Shown: positions 41,544-52,011 of the stretch, in pieces
Layout: each line of letters starts with the position of its first letter
Numbering within the stretch: position 1 is the stretch's first letter
Source of the DNA: Massilia timonae CCUG 45783
GTDB lineage: Bacteria > Pseudomonadota > Gammaproteobacteria > Burkholderiales > Burkholderiaceae_D
Direction: 5' to 3'
NCBI RefSeq assembly: GCF_000315425.1
Contig: NZ_JH992922.1
Coordinates: 855,560-919,559 of the forward strand
DNA length: 64,000 bases
The notes under the pieces: model-generated
Databases searched by the model: none
What the model was told of the DNA's origin: nothing
What the model saw: only the letters and a program-made list of their open reading frames with translations
Program-made: the position numbers and the translations under genes

Positions 41544-42014
41544 TTACACGGCGATGCGGGTGTCGAATTTGCTGCGGTGGGTCGAAAAATAGGATTTCAC
41601 GTTGCGCACGTTCGCGTGCGACGTGAACAGCCGGTGCGCCAGCGCATGGTAGGCCGGCATGTCGGCGACCTGCACGACCAGCACGAAATCGGGTCCCGGT
41701 GAGACCCGGTAGCACTGCAGCACGGCCGCTTCTTTGGCGGCCAGGGTCTCGAACTCTTCCATGCGCTCGGCGGCCTGCACGTCGAGCGTGATCTCGACGA
41801 TGGCGGACAGGCGGCTGCCGACCTTGGCGGGCGCCACGATCGCCACCTGGCGTTCGATGACGCCGCTCTCGGTCAGCTGCTTCACGCGGCGCAAACAAGT
41901 CGGCGGCGACACGTGCACGAGCGCCGCCAGTTCGGCGTTCGTATGCGATGCGTCAGTTTGCAAAATATTCAGAATGCGACGATCGAGGTCGTCGAGGGTG
42001 GGTAGCTCGGTCAT
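41544..42014 (-). CDS. Lrp/AsnC family regulator between glmU and glmS
   Basis: A 156-residue regulator. The helix-turn-helix is LDRRILNILQTDASHTNAEL then AALVHVSPPTCLRRVKQLTE. The RAM domain has VLQCYRVSPGPDFVLVVQVA. It diverges from glmS across 162 bp that contains repeated ATGAAATA-like motifs, which could be its own operator. Its effector and targets are unknown. Control of glmS is possible from position only. Confidence 0.9.
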   Translation of the reverse strand: MTELPTLDDLDRRILNILQTDASHTNAELAALVHVSPPTCLRRVKQLTESGVIERQVAIVAPAKVGSRLSAIVEITLDVQAAERMEEFETLAAKEAAVLQCYRVSPGPDFVLVVQVADMPAYHALAHRLFTSHANVRNVKSYFSTHRSKFDTRIAV

Positions 42015-42176
42015 CGTGATGAAATATTCGGTAAATTTTTATGTGTATATGAAATATTATTTTGTTCATGAGTCGTCATGAAATAATCTAACAAATATGG
42101 CTGCGCACTGTAAGCTTATTTCATTACGATTGCTTTACGATAAGACTCAACAGTTTTTCCATTCGAGAGGTTAGCC
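42015..42176. promoter_or_regulatory. glmS/Lrp divergent promoter region with ATGAAATA repeats
   Basis: ATGAAATA occurs at 42019, 42050 and 42079 on the plus strand, and the inverse TTATTTCAT at 42117. The spacing is about 30 bp, near three helical turns, typical of Lrp-octamer operators. No glmS ribozyme-like structure is visible. Confidence 0.55.
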
Positions 42177-44006
<1,830 letters not shown>

Positions 44007-44036
44007 GCGCGATCCATTGTTACGCTGGTGACAGAA

Positions 44037-44101
44037 TCAAATTATGTCTGTCAAAGTCAAATTATGTTTGTCAAATGCGCGGCAAATTTGTCAAATTTTG
44101 G
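44037..44101 (+). repeat. Tandem TnsB-type binding repeats at the glmS-proximal end
   Basis: TCAAATTATGTCTGTCAAAG (44037-44056) is followed directly by TCAAATTATGTTTGTCAAAT (44057-44076), 18 of 20 identical. A third partial copy, CAAATTTGTCAAATTTTGG, follows at about 44082. Overlapping roughly 20-bp repeats at a transposon end are the usual TnsB sites of Tn7-like elements. Confidence 0.8.
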
Positions 44102-44251
44102 CAGATCGATATTAATGCTTGAGAGACACATTTAAACACTAGTTTTGACCACAGTAATGGTCATCGTTCACGTAACTCATGCGGTGCCAGCTGAGCCGCA
44201 TAGTTCAGATCAAGTGATCTTGCCCCGCTTTTCCCGGACACAGCCTGATGC

Positions 44252-45163
44252 CTATTTAGCGTCAGTTTCCAGAGCCTGACGGCGTCGCTCTTTCCTAAAC
44301 ATGCGCGGCGATCTGTAGCCGAGCGCCGAATGCGGATGCACCTCGTTGAAATGCCTGAATGCATCGGGCAACTGGGCCAGCACGACAGCGCCGCTGCTGC
44401 GGTCCATGCCGCCGACGTAATCGCGTTTAAACGTGTTCACGAAGCTCTCTGCCATGCCATTCGACTGCGGGCTGTTCACCGGCGTATGCACCGGCTTGAT
44501 GCCCAGTTGATGCGCCAGGGCGTGCGTCTCGATGGCTCGGAAAGCGCCGCCGTTATCACTCAAGAATTCAACGGTAATCGCCCGCTCGTCCGTGCTGCCG
44601 AAACGCGTCTCCACGGCCTCGATCATCATGTCGCGAACCGGCTCACCAGGCAGGCCCCGGCCGATCCATGCACGCCAGGCGATGATCTCGCGGTCACAGC
44701 AATCCTTCATGAAAACGCCAGTCACCACCTCGCCGTTGTCGCAGGCGATTTCGAAGCCATCCGAGCACCAGCGCTGGTTCGATTCTTCGACCATCACTTT
44801 GCCGTCGTGAGTGCGGCCGCTATCACTACGCCTAGGCGATTTCGGCAGCAGCAAACCCTGCTCCTTCATCACGCGGTACATGCGCTTGTGGTTCACGGGC
44901 CGCAAGCCCATCAGGCTGCGCGTACGGTTCACCAGGGCGCCAGCACGACGGTAGCCATAGGTCGGCAGGGCCGTGATCTCGGCCCGTACCGCGTCAGCAA
45001 TCATCGCGTCGGCGACCGGGTCGAGCCTGGCCACGGTGCGCTTGTCGACCCAGTTTGCGGATCGGGCAAGCAGGTCAATCACGTGCGAGCGCGCTACACC
45101 GAGGACAACGCAGACAGGCTTTACTGCCCGTCCTTGTCCGATAAGGGTGAGCGCGCAATCCAC
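44252..45163 (-). CDS. IS2-like element OrfB transposase
   Basis: A 303-residue IS3-family DDE transposase: the rve core has [20 protein letters not shown] with the first aspartate, [18 protein letters not shown] with the second, and [20 protein letters not shown] with the catalytic glutamate. The N-terminus is the usual HTH_21-like segment ([20 protein letters not shown]). It overlaps orfA by 43 bp in the -1 frame, and expression is expected by frameshifting at AAAAAAAG. Confidence 0.93.
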   Translation of the reverse strand: MDCALTLIGQGRAVKPVCVVLGVARSHVIDLLARSANWVDKRTVARLDPVADAMIADAVRAEITALPTYGYRRAGALVNRTRSLMGLRPVNHKRMYRVMKEQGLLLPKSPRRSDSGRTHDGKVMVEESNQRWCSDGFEIACDNGEVVTGVFMKDCCDREIIAWRAWIGRGLPGEPVRDMMIEAVETRFGSTDERAITVEFLSDNGGAFRAIETHALAHQLGIKPVHTPVNSPQSNGMAESFVNTFKRDYVGGMDRSSGAVVLAQLPDAFRHFNEVHPHSALGYRSPRMFRKERRRQALETDAK

Positions 45164-45516
45164 TTTTTTTCGCGAGCCAGCTCGACCGCTTCGCGCAGGA
45201 TCTCCGCCTCCATCGTCTTCTTACCCAGCATGCGCTGCAGTTGTGCGATCTGGGCACGTGCCGCTGCCAGCTCGCTCGCCGGCACGACTGATTCACCTGA
45301 TTGCACCGCGACCAGGGCGCCGTCTCGCTCGAGCTTGCGCCAATTGAACAGCTGGCTGGCACTGATGCCGTGCTTACGCGCGACCAGCGACACACTCATT
45401 CCTGGCTCGTACGTTTCCTTGACCAGCGCAGCCTTTTCCTGCACTGACCAGCGACGGCGCCGCTCCTCTGACACTGTCACTACTTCGATGGTTTGGTTGT
45501 TCCTAGTCATATTCAC
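45121..45516 (-). CDS. IS2-like element OrfA
   Basis: A 131-residue protein: a helix-turn-helix ([40 protein letters not shown]) and a leucine-zipper-like tail ([20 protein letters not shown]). It ends where the A AAA AAG slippery heptamer (GAA AAA AAG) allows ribosomes to shift into orfB. Confidence 0.93.
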   Translation of the reverse strand: MNMTRNNQTIEVVTVSEERRRRWSVQEKAALVKETYEPGMSVSLVARKHGISASQLFNWRKLERDGALVAVQSGESVVPASELAAARAQIAQLQRMLGKKTMEAEILREAVELAREKKWIARSPLSDKDGQ

Positions 45517-45601
45517 AGTCGTATTCCTATCCGTAAGGATACCGCATCAACTGTGTCTGGTGGATCAGGGGGCTATCTCACAAGTTGGAGAGCCATAATA
45601 A

Positions 45602-45634
45602 AAAACGGATTCACGTTGCACGTGAATCCGTTTT
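45602..45634. terminator. Bidirectional terminator downstream of the HEPN cassette
   Basis: A perfect 15-bp stem (AAAACGGATTCACGT and its complement) with a 3-base loop and flanking A- and T-runs. It lies 139 bp past the HEPN gene stop. Confidence 0.88.
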
Positions 45635-45772
45635 AGCTCCTGCTGCCTGCGGGTCAAGCCTTAAGTGACAGGCATTAGCCCTGAACCTGCTCTCTAATGG
45701 TATTTGTCAATGCTTAAATATAGCGCTGGAGCCCGCGTGGGTAACTCTTTCTGGCTGAGGTTTGTCAATGGC

Positions 45773-46861
45773 CTATTCTGCAGCTGCGGCAGCCAAGATG
45801 TCTGCCGCAGCCGGGGGAAGGTCTTTAAATTTATCGTCGTGAATAGCAGGCTCTGCATTTCGCACTGCTTCTGAGCGCGTTTGCTGTGCCGTTCCTGCCA
45901 AAGGAGTGTCCGGTTTGGCTGTCTTTTCTGGCTTCTTTGCAAGCTTGTTTCTAATCATTATCGTGTCCGTTGCAATGGAGCCTTTTGCCCATGCCAAAAA
46001 ACCATTGTATTCTTCCCACAGCGACGGTGACGACGGCTGAGATTTAGTAATGGCGAACAAATCATAGTATCGGGCAAATCGTGTTTCATCTTGCAGAAAA
46101 TCCAGGTTCCACGTAGAGATGTACTTAATCTCAGGATTTGTATGAATGCTCTTGCTAAGCCAAAGACTCCTCTGTAGGACATCGGTATAAATATAAGAGT
46201 TCAGTGAGCTTACAAACTTTTCCAGTATGATACTAACCTCCTCAATAGCAGGAGGTAGTATGGTTATGGGCTTTTCCAAGTAGTTTGCGGGAAGATTAAG
46301 GCGTCTAGCATTGTCGGCCCCTAATAGCCCAAACCGGTGTACGCAACAATGCCGTAGCTGACAAATTTGATTGTATTTTTGAAAAATTGGCTCCAGTGAT
46401 TTCGGAACGCTTCCATCTCCCATCCCGCTAATTCCACAGAATTCTTTAAGGGTTTTAGAGATGTTGGCTTGACTAATGAATGAAACACCCTCCAGTAAAG
46501 CTTCCGGAAGTAACGTTTTCTCATGGTGAAGCGCCGCGAAGTATGTTACTTGTAACGGCGAAACAAGACGAGCCACACACTCGTCGACCTGAACTAGTCC
46601 ACGAATAATTCCTCGTAAATAGCTCTCTACGGCTGATACGTAGCCCAACAGAAGTAGCGTTCCTAACTCATTGGTATATTGGCTTCTGTTATCCAGCAGA
46701 ATTTTATTCAGACGGTTAGTGTTTTCCAAATAGCGGTCAATAGGCGAGAGCGGACCAGTTGGGTCAAGATTTTCGAAGAACGAAGTCAACTTCAATTGTT
46801 CAGACAACGCTTCGGCTGGCGAAATTTCAGCAGAAAACGGCTCGAGTTTTTGTGTGCCCAT
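45773..46861 (-). CDS. HEPN-domain protein, third gene of putative defence cassette
   Basis: A 362-residue protein. The segment QLRHCCVHRFG carries a HEPN-type R-x4-H motif (R170, H175) in a helical domain of about residues 60-240, preceded by GYVSAVESYLRGIIRGLVQV as in RiboL-PSP/MAE_28990-type HEPN proteins. The last 50 residues (KKPEKTAKPDTPLAG onward) are a low-complexity tail. HEPN domains are typically metal-free RNases in toxin and abortive systems; RNase action here is inferred. It starts 3 bp after the ATPase stop, so the two are coupled. GC is lower than the core. Confidence 0.75.
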   Translation of the reverse strand: MGTQKLEPFSAEISPAEALSEQLKLTSFFENLDPTGPLSPIDRYLENTNRLNKILLDNRSQYTNELGTLLLLGYVSAVESYLRGIIRGLVQVDECVARLVSPLQVTYFAALHHEKTLLPEALLEGVSFISQANISKTLKEFCGISGMGDGSVPKSLEPIFQKYNQICQLRHCCVHRFGLLGADNARRLNLPANYLEKPITILPPAIEEVSIILEKFVSSLNSYIYTDVLQRSLWLSKSIHTNPEIKYISTWNLDFLQDETRFARYYDLFAITKSQPSSPSLWEEYNGFLAWAKGSIATDTIMIRNKLAKKPEKTAKPDTPLAGTAQQTRSEAVRNAEPAIHDDKFKDLPPAAADILAAAAAE

Positions 46862-46864
46862 TAT

Positions 46865-48604
46865 CTAGGATAAAAATTCATCGACGAAAATTTCAATGCT
46901 CTTATTTATGATTACTGCCCGCCGTGGGCCGACATAACTTATTTTCCGCAACTCTGAGCCAGGGTCTTGTAGTGCCAAAAAATCACCGACGGTGCGAACC
47001 TCGGGCATATCTTGTTTCAGTTTGTTTTTCTGCCACTGATTCAAAGTGGGGATGGAAGCAAGCTCGATTTCCATGCAGCTTTTGAAGGTGGATGCATCTG
47101 TAAGTTTTGCTCCACAAATATGACAATGACGCGAAGCTTCCGTGAGACGTTCCGCGCCGCAATTTTGACATCGTGGCAAATCAAACTTCAGTCCCTTTAA
47201 AGTATTTGATTCGATAAGAGTCGATATCGACCTACGAAGCGGATGTCGCACATTCGGCTTCTTCAAAACATCAACAACTTTAATTGCAGAGAATCCGCGA
47301 GCTTCCGAAAAGGCTCTGTCACGAATCAGCAGAGCCAAGTGTGGTATGAAGCGTTCATATACACGCGACTTACCGTGTGAAACTGATGCAAATCCATAAA
47401 GTAAGCCGGCTTCGATTAGCAATGAAAACATTCGGTCGACATAGGCCGTTCTGTCTGAGGATTCTTGGATGCCGATAAACAGTTGCTTTTCGCCTGTTTG
47501 GAGAAGATTTTGATTTTCGGATACAAGTTCGCTGCAAGTTTTATGAAATACATCAAGCCCGGCAGTGATCAAGGTCTTGAATTTTGGAATCTTCGTAGCC
47601 AGCGATAGATACTCGGCATCCTTGTTCTTTATGAAGGCGTCAAGAATTGCATTTACTTTACTTTGAATCGTACCTTCCTTGCCCATTTGCTGCTTCATAG
47701 CATTAAGCAATGTAAGATATGCACGAGGTATTCCAAATGCTGCGTATTTAAAAAGGTCGCGGACTTCCGGTGCAATGGTATCGTATGCGCTTAACCGTTT
47801 GCTGCCAATTGAATCCATCAGTTGAAGGTAATCAGGAGACTCGACTGAAAACCACGCGGCAACTTCATCGGCCTCGTGCGCTACGTGAAAACGTGGACCA
47901 TATTCTGTAGTGCCAGGATACACAGAAGCTTTAGGCGAAATTGTCGGCGACTTGAGGGAGCGGAAAAAATCAAAGAAGTCAGGTAAATATTCCGGAGCCA
48001 AGGTTAGAGCAGCATCATCCAGCAAGATTATGCTGCGTCGCCGTTTCAGTGCTACGGTTATCCTATCTATTGTGGACTTCAAATGTGCAAGAGAAAGCGT
48101 ATCAAATATCTCTTCCTGCTCGGGCAGTAACGCAGCACCACGTTCTAAACGTGCAACGATTCCAAGAAGCGCTTCTTGGGAATATTCCAGCCATAGCTCG
48201 TCCGAATCAATGGTGTCATCCTTCGAAAGATACGCTGCAATTGACTCGTAAATTCCCAAGTAACATAAACACAAAACCCATCCATGGAATAAATCTAACG
48301 CATTAGTCCTACTCTTTAAGAGGGGCTCAAGACGATAATACCGATTGAACGAAAGGTATATGGCGAACGGAAAGGTATTCTGTTGAAGCGAGTATGCCCA
48401 CGTATACCTCATGAGGTGGGTTTTTCCGCACCCCCGCGGGCCGACTAGCAATTTCGCGCCAGGCACTAATAGTTCTCGGACTACGTTTAGCGCCGGCCCA
48501 TCGACAGATGTACTCGTTTCTATAGTTGCAAGCGTTAATTGGTCCGCCCGGACTTCGAAAAAATTCTCGTCATCTATGTTAGACAAAATCTCGTCAATCG
48601 CCAT
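46865..48604 (-). CDS. AAA ATPase with zinc ribbon and HhH tail, second gene of putative defence cassette
   Basis: A 579-residue ATPase. Walker A is LLVGPRGCGKTHLMR (GPRGCGKT at 55-62) and Walker B SIILLDDAAL (about 191-197), as in ORC/Cdc6-like P-loop proteins. After a helical middle, a zinc ribbon has C479, C482, C494 and C497 (CQNCG...CHICG). The C-terminus ISYVGPRRAVIINKSIEIF looks like a helix-hairpin-helix DNA-binding motif. Its ATG overlaps the methylase stop by 11 bp with AGGA upstream. It is likely a sensor or DNA-loading subunit linking modification and HEPN output; that is inference. Confidence 0.8.
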   Translation of the reverse strand: MAIDEILSNIDDENFFEVRADQLTLATIETSTSVDGPALNVVRELLVPGAKLLVGPRGCGKTHLMRYTWAYSLQQNTFPFAIYLSFNRYYRLEPLLKSRTNALDLFHGWVLCLCYLGIYESIAAYLSKDDTIDSDELWLEYSQEALLGIVARLERGAALLPEQEEIFDTLSLAHLKSTIDRITVALKRRRSIILLDDAALTLAPEYLPDFFDFFRSLKSPTISPKASVYPGTTEYGPRFHVAHEADEVAAWFSVESPDYLQLMDSIGSKRLSAYDTIAPEVRDLFKYAAFGIPRAYLTLLNAMKQQMGKEGTIQSKVNAILDAFIKNKDAEYLSLATKIPKFKTLITAGLDVFHKTCSELVSENQNLLQTGEKQLFIGIQESSDRTAYVDRMFSLLIEAGLLYGFASVSHGKSRVYERFIPHLALLIRDRAFSEARGFSAIKVVDVLKKPNVRHPLRRSISTLIESNTLKGLKFDLPRCQNCGAERLTEASRHCHICGAKLTDASTFKSCMEIELASIPTLNQWQKNKLKQDMPEVRTVGDFLALQDPGSELRKISYVGPRRAVIINKSIEIFVDEFLS

Positions 48605-49811
48605 TTTTTTTCCTAAACGGAATCTCTAATATTGCTTCCGAAGTTAAGAAGCGAGCGCCTACTCCATGCGCTATCGCTTTAAGTGCTTGACGGCCTATAG
48701 TGCTGCGCAAGTAGGCTAACAGCTCTGCTTGGTATTTCCGCTTGACCTTCAATATAAATACGCAGTCCGAAACAACAACGTTGTTGCTTGATACTCTGCA
48801 AACCTTTTCTTCTAAATTTCTACCCACTCGCGCTAGCAGAATATCTCCTCGATTGGCGATAGGCCCTCTTAGGTCGGCTAGCGCCTTTTCCGCTATGGCA
48901 AAATCGCGACCAATGCTATTTAACTGAGGTGTGATGTCGCTTGTATGTACGACAGGAAAAGTAACCTGTCTACGTTGCGCGGAGGAAATAGTCCCTCTTC
49001 TAAGCTCGTTAGCAACGTCCCGAATCGTCATCATTGAGGTACTCGCCTTTAACGACCGCTCGCATAAATACGAATAGTCCAATCGATGCGCTGCTTTTTC
49101 TTGCGATACAAATAACGGTTCTGACAAAGCCCCGTTCAACATGAGCTGCTGAACCTGAATATCAGCCGGCCCAGTTAAGTTTTTCGCGAGGATAACGATG
49201 TGGGCTTTAGCGTCAGTTTTGGAAAAAATGTTTCGCGGAAGCTCGATTACCTTTTCAATGGAATGGGTCGTTGCCAGCTTCCGCCGGAAATTGGTGCAAT
49301 TTTCTCCGGATACCAAACCGTCCGGTACAATTATTCCTAATCGACCGTTGTTCTTAAGATAGCGTAAATTTTGCGCTATAAACAGAATGTCAGCGGGAAC
49401 ATCTCTGATCCTTGGTAGAATCCCGCTTAGCCCTGCCTCTTCCAAAATCGCACCAAAGCTCTTTTTCCAACGGCGCCTGATATAGGGAGGATTACAAATA
49501 GCGATGTCTGCGGTAGCGGGCTTCAAACCCAGTCTCTCGCCAATGTTGACCTCTAATGCGTCGCCTACATGGTGGGTAAAAGAACCCCCATACAACTTTC
49601 GCAGTTGACCGCTGTTAGCGTCACTATCAATGTCAACAGTGTAGTAGTGAGCAGCGCTCCAAATCTTTACAGCAGCGGCGGTCAGCGCACCGTCGCCCGA
49701 GCCGAGGTCGAGTACGATGCTTGGATGAGAGGTAGGAAGAGATGAGATAAGAAGCGAGCCCACCGAGCTAGCAGTGTAGTAACGACCCAAAACATCTGAT
49801 GTGGTAGACAA
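48594..49811 (-). CDS. N6-adenine DNA methyltransferase with specificity-like C-terminus, first gene of putative defence cassette
   Basis: A 405-residue protein starting at TTG 49811 (the next upstream in-frame codons include a stop). SAM motif I is VLDLGSGDGALTAAAVKIWS near 33-52; motif IV NPPY is at 107-110, marking an N6-adenine methylase of the gamma/HsdM type. The C-terminal part (about 265-405), with RGDILLARVGRNLEEKVCRV and YLRSTIGRQALKAIAHGVGA, resembles an HsdS target-recognition half. No restriction endonuclease domain is visible. The ATPase and HEPN genes follow on the same strand. Confidence 0.83.
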   Translation of the reverse strand: MSTTSDVLGRYYTASSVGSLLISSLPTSHPSIVLDLGSGDGALTAAAVKIWSAAHYYTVDIDSDANSGQLRKLYGGSFTHHVGDALEVNIGERLGLKPATADIAICNPPYIRRRWKKSFGAILEEAGLSGILPRIRDVPADILFIAQNLRYLKNNGRLGIIVPDGLVSGENCTNFRRKLATTHSIEKVIELPRNIFSKTDAKAHIVILAKNLTGPADIQVQQLMLNGALSEPLFVSQEKAAHRLDYSYLCERSLKASTSMMTIRDVANELRRGTISSAQRRQVTFPVVHTSDITPQLNSIGRDFAIAEKALADLRGPIANRGDILLARVGRNLEEKVCRVSSNNVVVSDCVFILKVKRKYQAELLAYLRSTIGRQALKAIAHGVGARFLTSEAILEIPFRKKNGD

Positions 49812-50087
49812 AGTTCAGCCTGATTTCGAGAACTGGTGGTTGTTGCAGTTTACCAAGATTGCGGCTTATCCGGTCGGGTTTCTTTCCTCGATGTTGCGCT
49901 CGTATCTCTGCGCGGTTCGACAGCAATAATCGGTGGAAGAGTATGCTTAAGCCTCTCCACTACTCGGCTTCAAGCTCGAAGGTACCCGGCTCCGGGCAGA
50001 AAGTGCGCACACTTACTCACACGGAGCTCGCTGCCAACACTTTTTTAGTGGGTGTAACCGTTCTAAAAACAAGCATAGCGGTCACGT
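49812..50087. other. Intergenic upstream of the methylase gene
   Basis: About 275 bp without a credible gene. It must contain the promoter of the minus-strand methylase cassette. I see no clear -35/-10 pair and no repeats. Confidence 0.4.
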
Positions 50088-50121
50088 AAAAAGCCCCGTT
50101 CGCTTTAAAGCGGCGGGGCTT
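50088..50121 (-). terminator. Terminator of the small acidic protein gene
   Basis: On the minus strand AAGCCCCG ... CGGGGCTT with an inner CGCTTTAAAGCG stem is followed by a run of five T residues. Confidence 0.85.
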
Positions 50122-50151
50122 GTCATGTCGACGCGAGAGTGTTGTCAGTAG

Positions 50152-50493
50152 TTAGAGTGCGGTGATATTTTCGCCTTCTTCTGAGTACGTTTCCGACGAG
50201 CCACATGCGGCGCACGTGCCGTGGTGCGGGAAGTCTTCGTGTTCAAGCGTGAAGCAGCCTTCGTCCTTGATGCTTTCGATGTCTTCGTTGCGCAGGTGCG
50301 CGTCGTTCTCTGCGATCCAGCGGGGATCTGCGGGTGGCGTGATGGTGATGCTCTCGAGTTCTTCGCCGCGCTGGCCAGAAACCCAGTGGAACTCGATGTC
50401 GTCACGCGACAAGCCGGTGTATGGCAAGTCCATACGGACCGTCCCGCTGCAGTTACGATCGGTGCCATCTGGGCAGTGGGTGTGGATGTGCAT
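50152..50493 (-). CDS. Small acidic cysteine-containing protein, hypothetical
   Basis: A 113-residue protein from ATG 50493 (MHIHTHCPDGTDRNCSGTVR), with AGGAGA 6 bp upstream; a longer frame to 50541 lacks a ribosome site. It is strongly acidic, contains a histidine/cysteine-rich N-terminus and the C-terminal CAACGSSETYSEEGENITAL, which could be part of a metal site with the earlier HTHC. I do not recognise the family. It is followed by its own terminator. It lies between the methylase cassette and the broken gene, same strand. Confidence 0.6.
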   Translation of the reverse strand: MHIHTHCPDGTDRNCSGTVRMDLPYTGLSRDDIEFHWVSGQRGEELESITITPPADPRWIAENDAHLRNEDIESIKDEGCFTLEHEDFPHHGTCAACGSSETYSEEGENITAL

Positions 50494-50708
50494 GTCATTC
50501 TCCTGCGATAGGTCGATATCAGTGGTCAAGCAAGCAGCCAAGTGGGGCCGCTTGCTGCTTAAGTGCCAGCAACGCGCTAGCGAAGTGCCAAGATATCGAC
50601 TTGGAGCGTCGCGATGGTAAGGTTTTTTTCAAATCGGACAGCTCATGCTCCCTCTCAGCAACGAGGTGGCCCGGCTGAGCCCAATCGAGCGCTGGCTAGG
50701 CGGTTCCG

Positions 50709-51660
50709 TCACCAGTAATAGCGCTGCCTATAATCAGGCCGCACTGCCGAAGCGGCCTCCGCCTCGAGAATTTTGCTCTCGATAAGTTGGGGAAGGCGCC
50801 GGTACTCTTCCATCCTCTCCCGCAGCAAACGAGTGTCATGATGACGGATGAATGGCAGTAGACCTTCCATGAGGTGCCGAGTAATAGCGAGCTTAGCTTC
50901 ATAAACCGGAAGCAGTCCGCGTAGGCTATGAGCAAACCAGTCCAAATGATGCAGCCAAACTCGGGTGAACGCCTCTGGCACGACGTTATCCTCGGGCTTA
51001 TGGCTAAACTTGTAATTCTGAAGAGCTGCTATCAAACTTCCGCTGATGGTCTTCTTGCCATGCCAGAATGGTTCAAAACCCGTCGTCGGGTGCAGTTTCT
51101 GGTGAAGTACGGTCGCCAGAGCGAGGAAGGCCGTGAGCGGGTCAAACCAAAAATCATCCTCGAATGCCCGTCGACCTTGCTTGGTTCGATACGCCCCCCA
51201 AAGTGAGAGTAGGGACTTCGACGGCGCGACGGATCCGGCCAGTGCTTCAGTGCTTACTTCCTCCCCAAACGAGTTGGTTAACGCCAGGAGTAACTCATCC
51301 CTGCGCTCGTCAACGTATTCCGACAATCCTTCAAGGCAAAGCCTCGGGCCCTTGTCCGGGTCAACCAATCCAGCCGCTTGAAGGTCGAAAGTTTTCAGCG
51401 GCCGCGTTGGCGTTTGCTCTACGTACACCGAAGACCAAGCGGCAGCAAAATTAAGGAATTCAAGGCTACTACAATGGATGTACAGCTGCTCGTCGAGTGG
51501 GAGCAAGGGCTGTTTTTCGGAAACCGGCGGTGACAACGTCTCAAATACAGTTGCCGCAATCGACAGATATTTCTGATACCTCTGCTCGTCATTCTTGCTG
51601 AGTTTTTTGATTGTGAACAATATCGCGTTCTCGGCACGATTCAAATTGTCGCGCGCGTTA
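50709..51660 (-). pseudogene. C-terminal part of an unknown gene broken by IS elements
   Basis: About 317 codons open on the minus strand, ending QRYYW-stop. No family is recognised: it is a helical, mixed-charge segment with WFDPLTAFLALATVLHQKLH and YKFSHKPEDNVVPEAFTRVW. At 51660 it runs into an IS3-family element; the probable N-terminal part continues on the other side at 53667. By my count rejoining at the TTA duplication leaves a frame shift of one base, so the gene may also carry a separate lesion or the two parts may not be a single gene. Confidence 0.6.
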
Positions 51661-51720
51661 TAGTGGACCCCGAATCTGAGACGGTGGTTTAAGCTGTCGT
51701 CCGCGAAAGGATGACAGCGA

Positions 51721-52011
51721 ATGAGTGAAGGTAAAAAACGCAGGGTGCACAGCGCCGAGTTCAAGGCCAAGGTTGGGTTGGAAGCGGTGCGTGGGGTGAA
51801 GACGGTGACGGAGATTGCGCAGGAATTCGGCGTGCATCCAGTACTGGTGGGCCAGTGGAAGAAGGAGATCCTGGAGAACGCCGGCGCCCTGTTCGACGTC
51901 AAGCGCGGGCCGAAGCCGGTGGACGAAAGCAGCCCGGAGGACAAGCTGTACAGCGAGATCGGCAAGCTGAAGATGCAGGTGGATTGGCTCAAAAAAAAGC
52001 TTGGGGAATGA
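51721..52011 (+). CDS. IS3-family OrfA
   Basis: A 96-residue helix-turn-helix protein (HSAEFKAKVGLEAVRGVKTV, EIAQEFGVHPVLVGQWKKEI) ending in a zipper-like helix. The tail LKKKLGE is encoded by CTC AAA AAA AAG CTT, which contains the slippery heptamer A AAA AAG for a -1 shift into orfB. Confidence 0.94.
   Translation: MSEGKKRRVHSAEFKAKVGLEAVRGVKTVTEIAQEFGVHPVLVGQWKKEILENAGALFDVKRGPKPVDESSPEDKLYSEIGKLKMQVDWLKKKLGE

Larger units (their letters stand above)
44216..45580 (-). mobile_element. IS3-family element, IS2-like group, complete
   Basis: The ends GATCTTGCCCC...CCGGACACAG (left) and TGAGATAGCCCC...CCAGACACAG (right, read inward) are imperfect inverted repeats of the IS2 type. CAAGT flanks both sides (44211-44215 and 45581-45585), a 5-bp target duplication typical of IS2. 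It holds orfA and orfB on the minus strand. Confidence 0.88.

Noticed and set aside
42015..42176. glmS ribozyme in the leader
   Set aside because: The 162-bp gap shows Lrp-like repeats and no ribozyme core. glmS ribozymes are known from Gram-positive bacteria.
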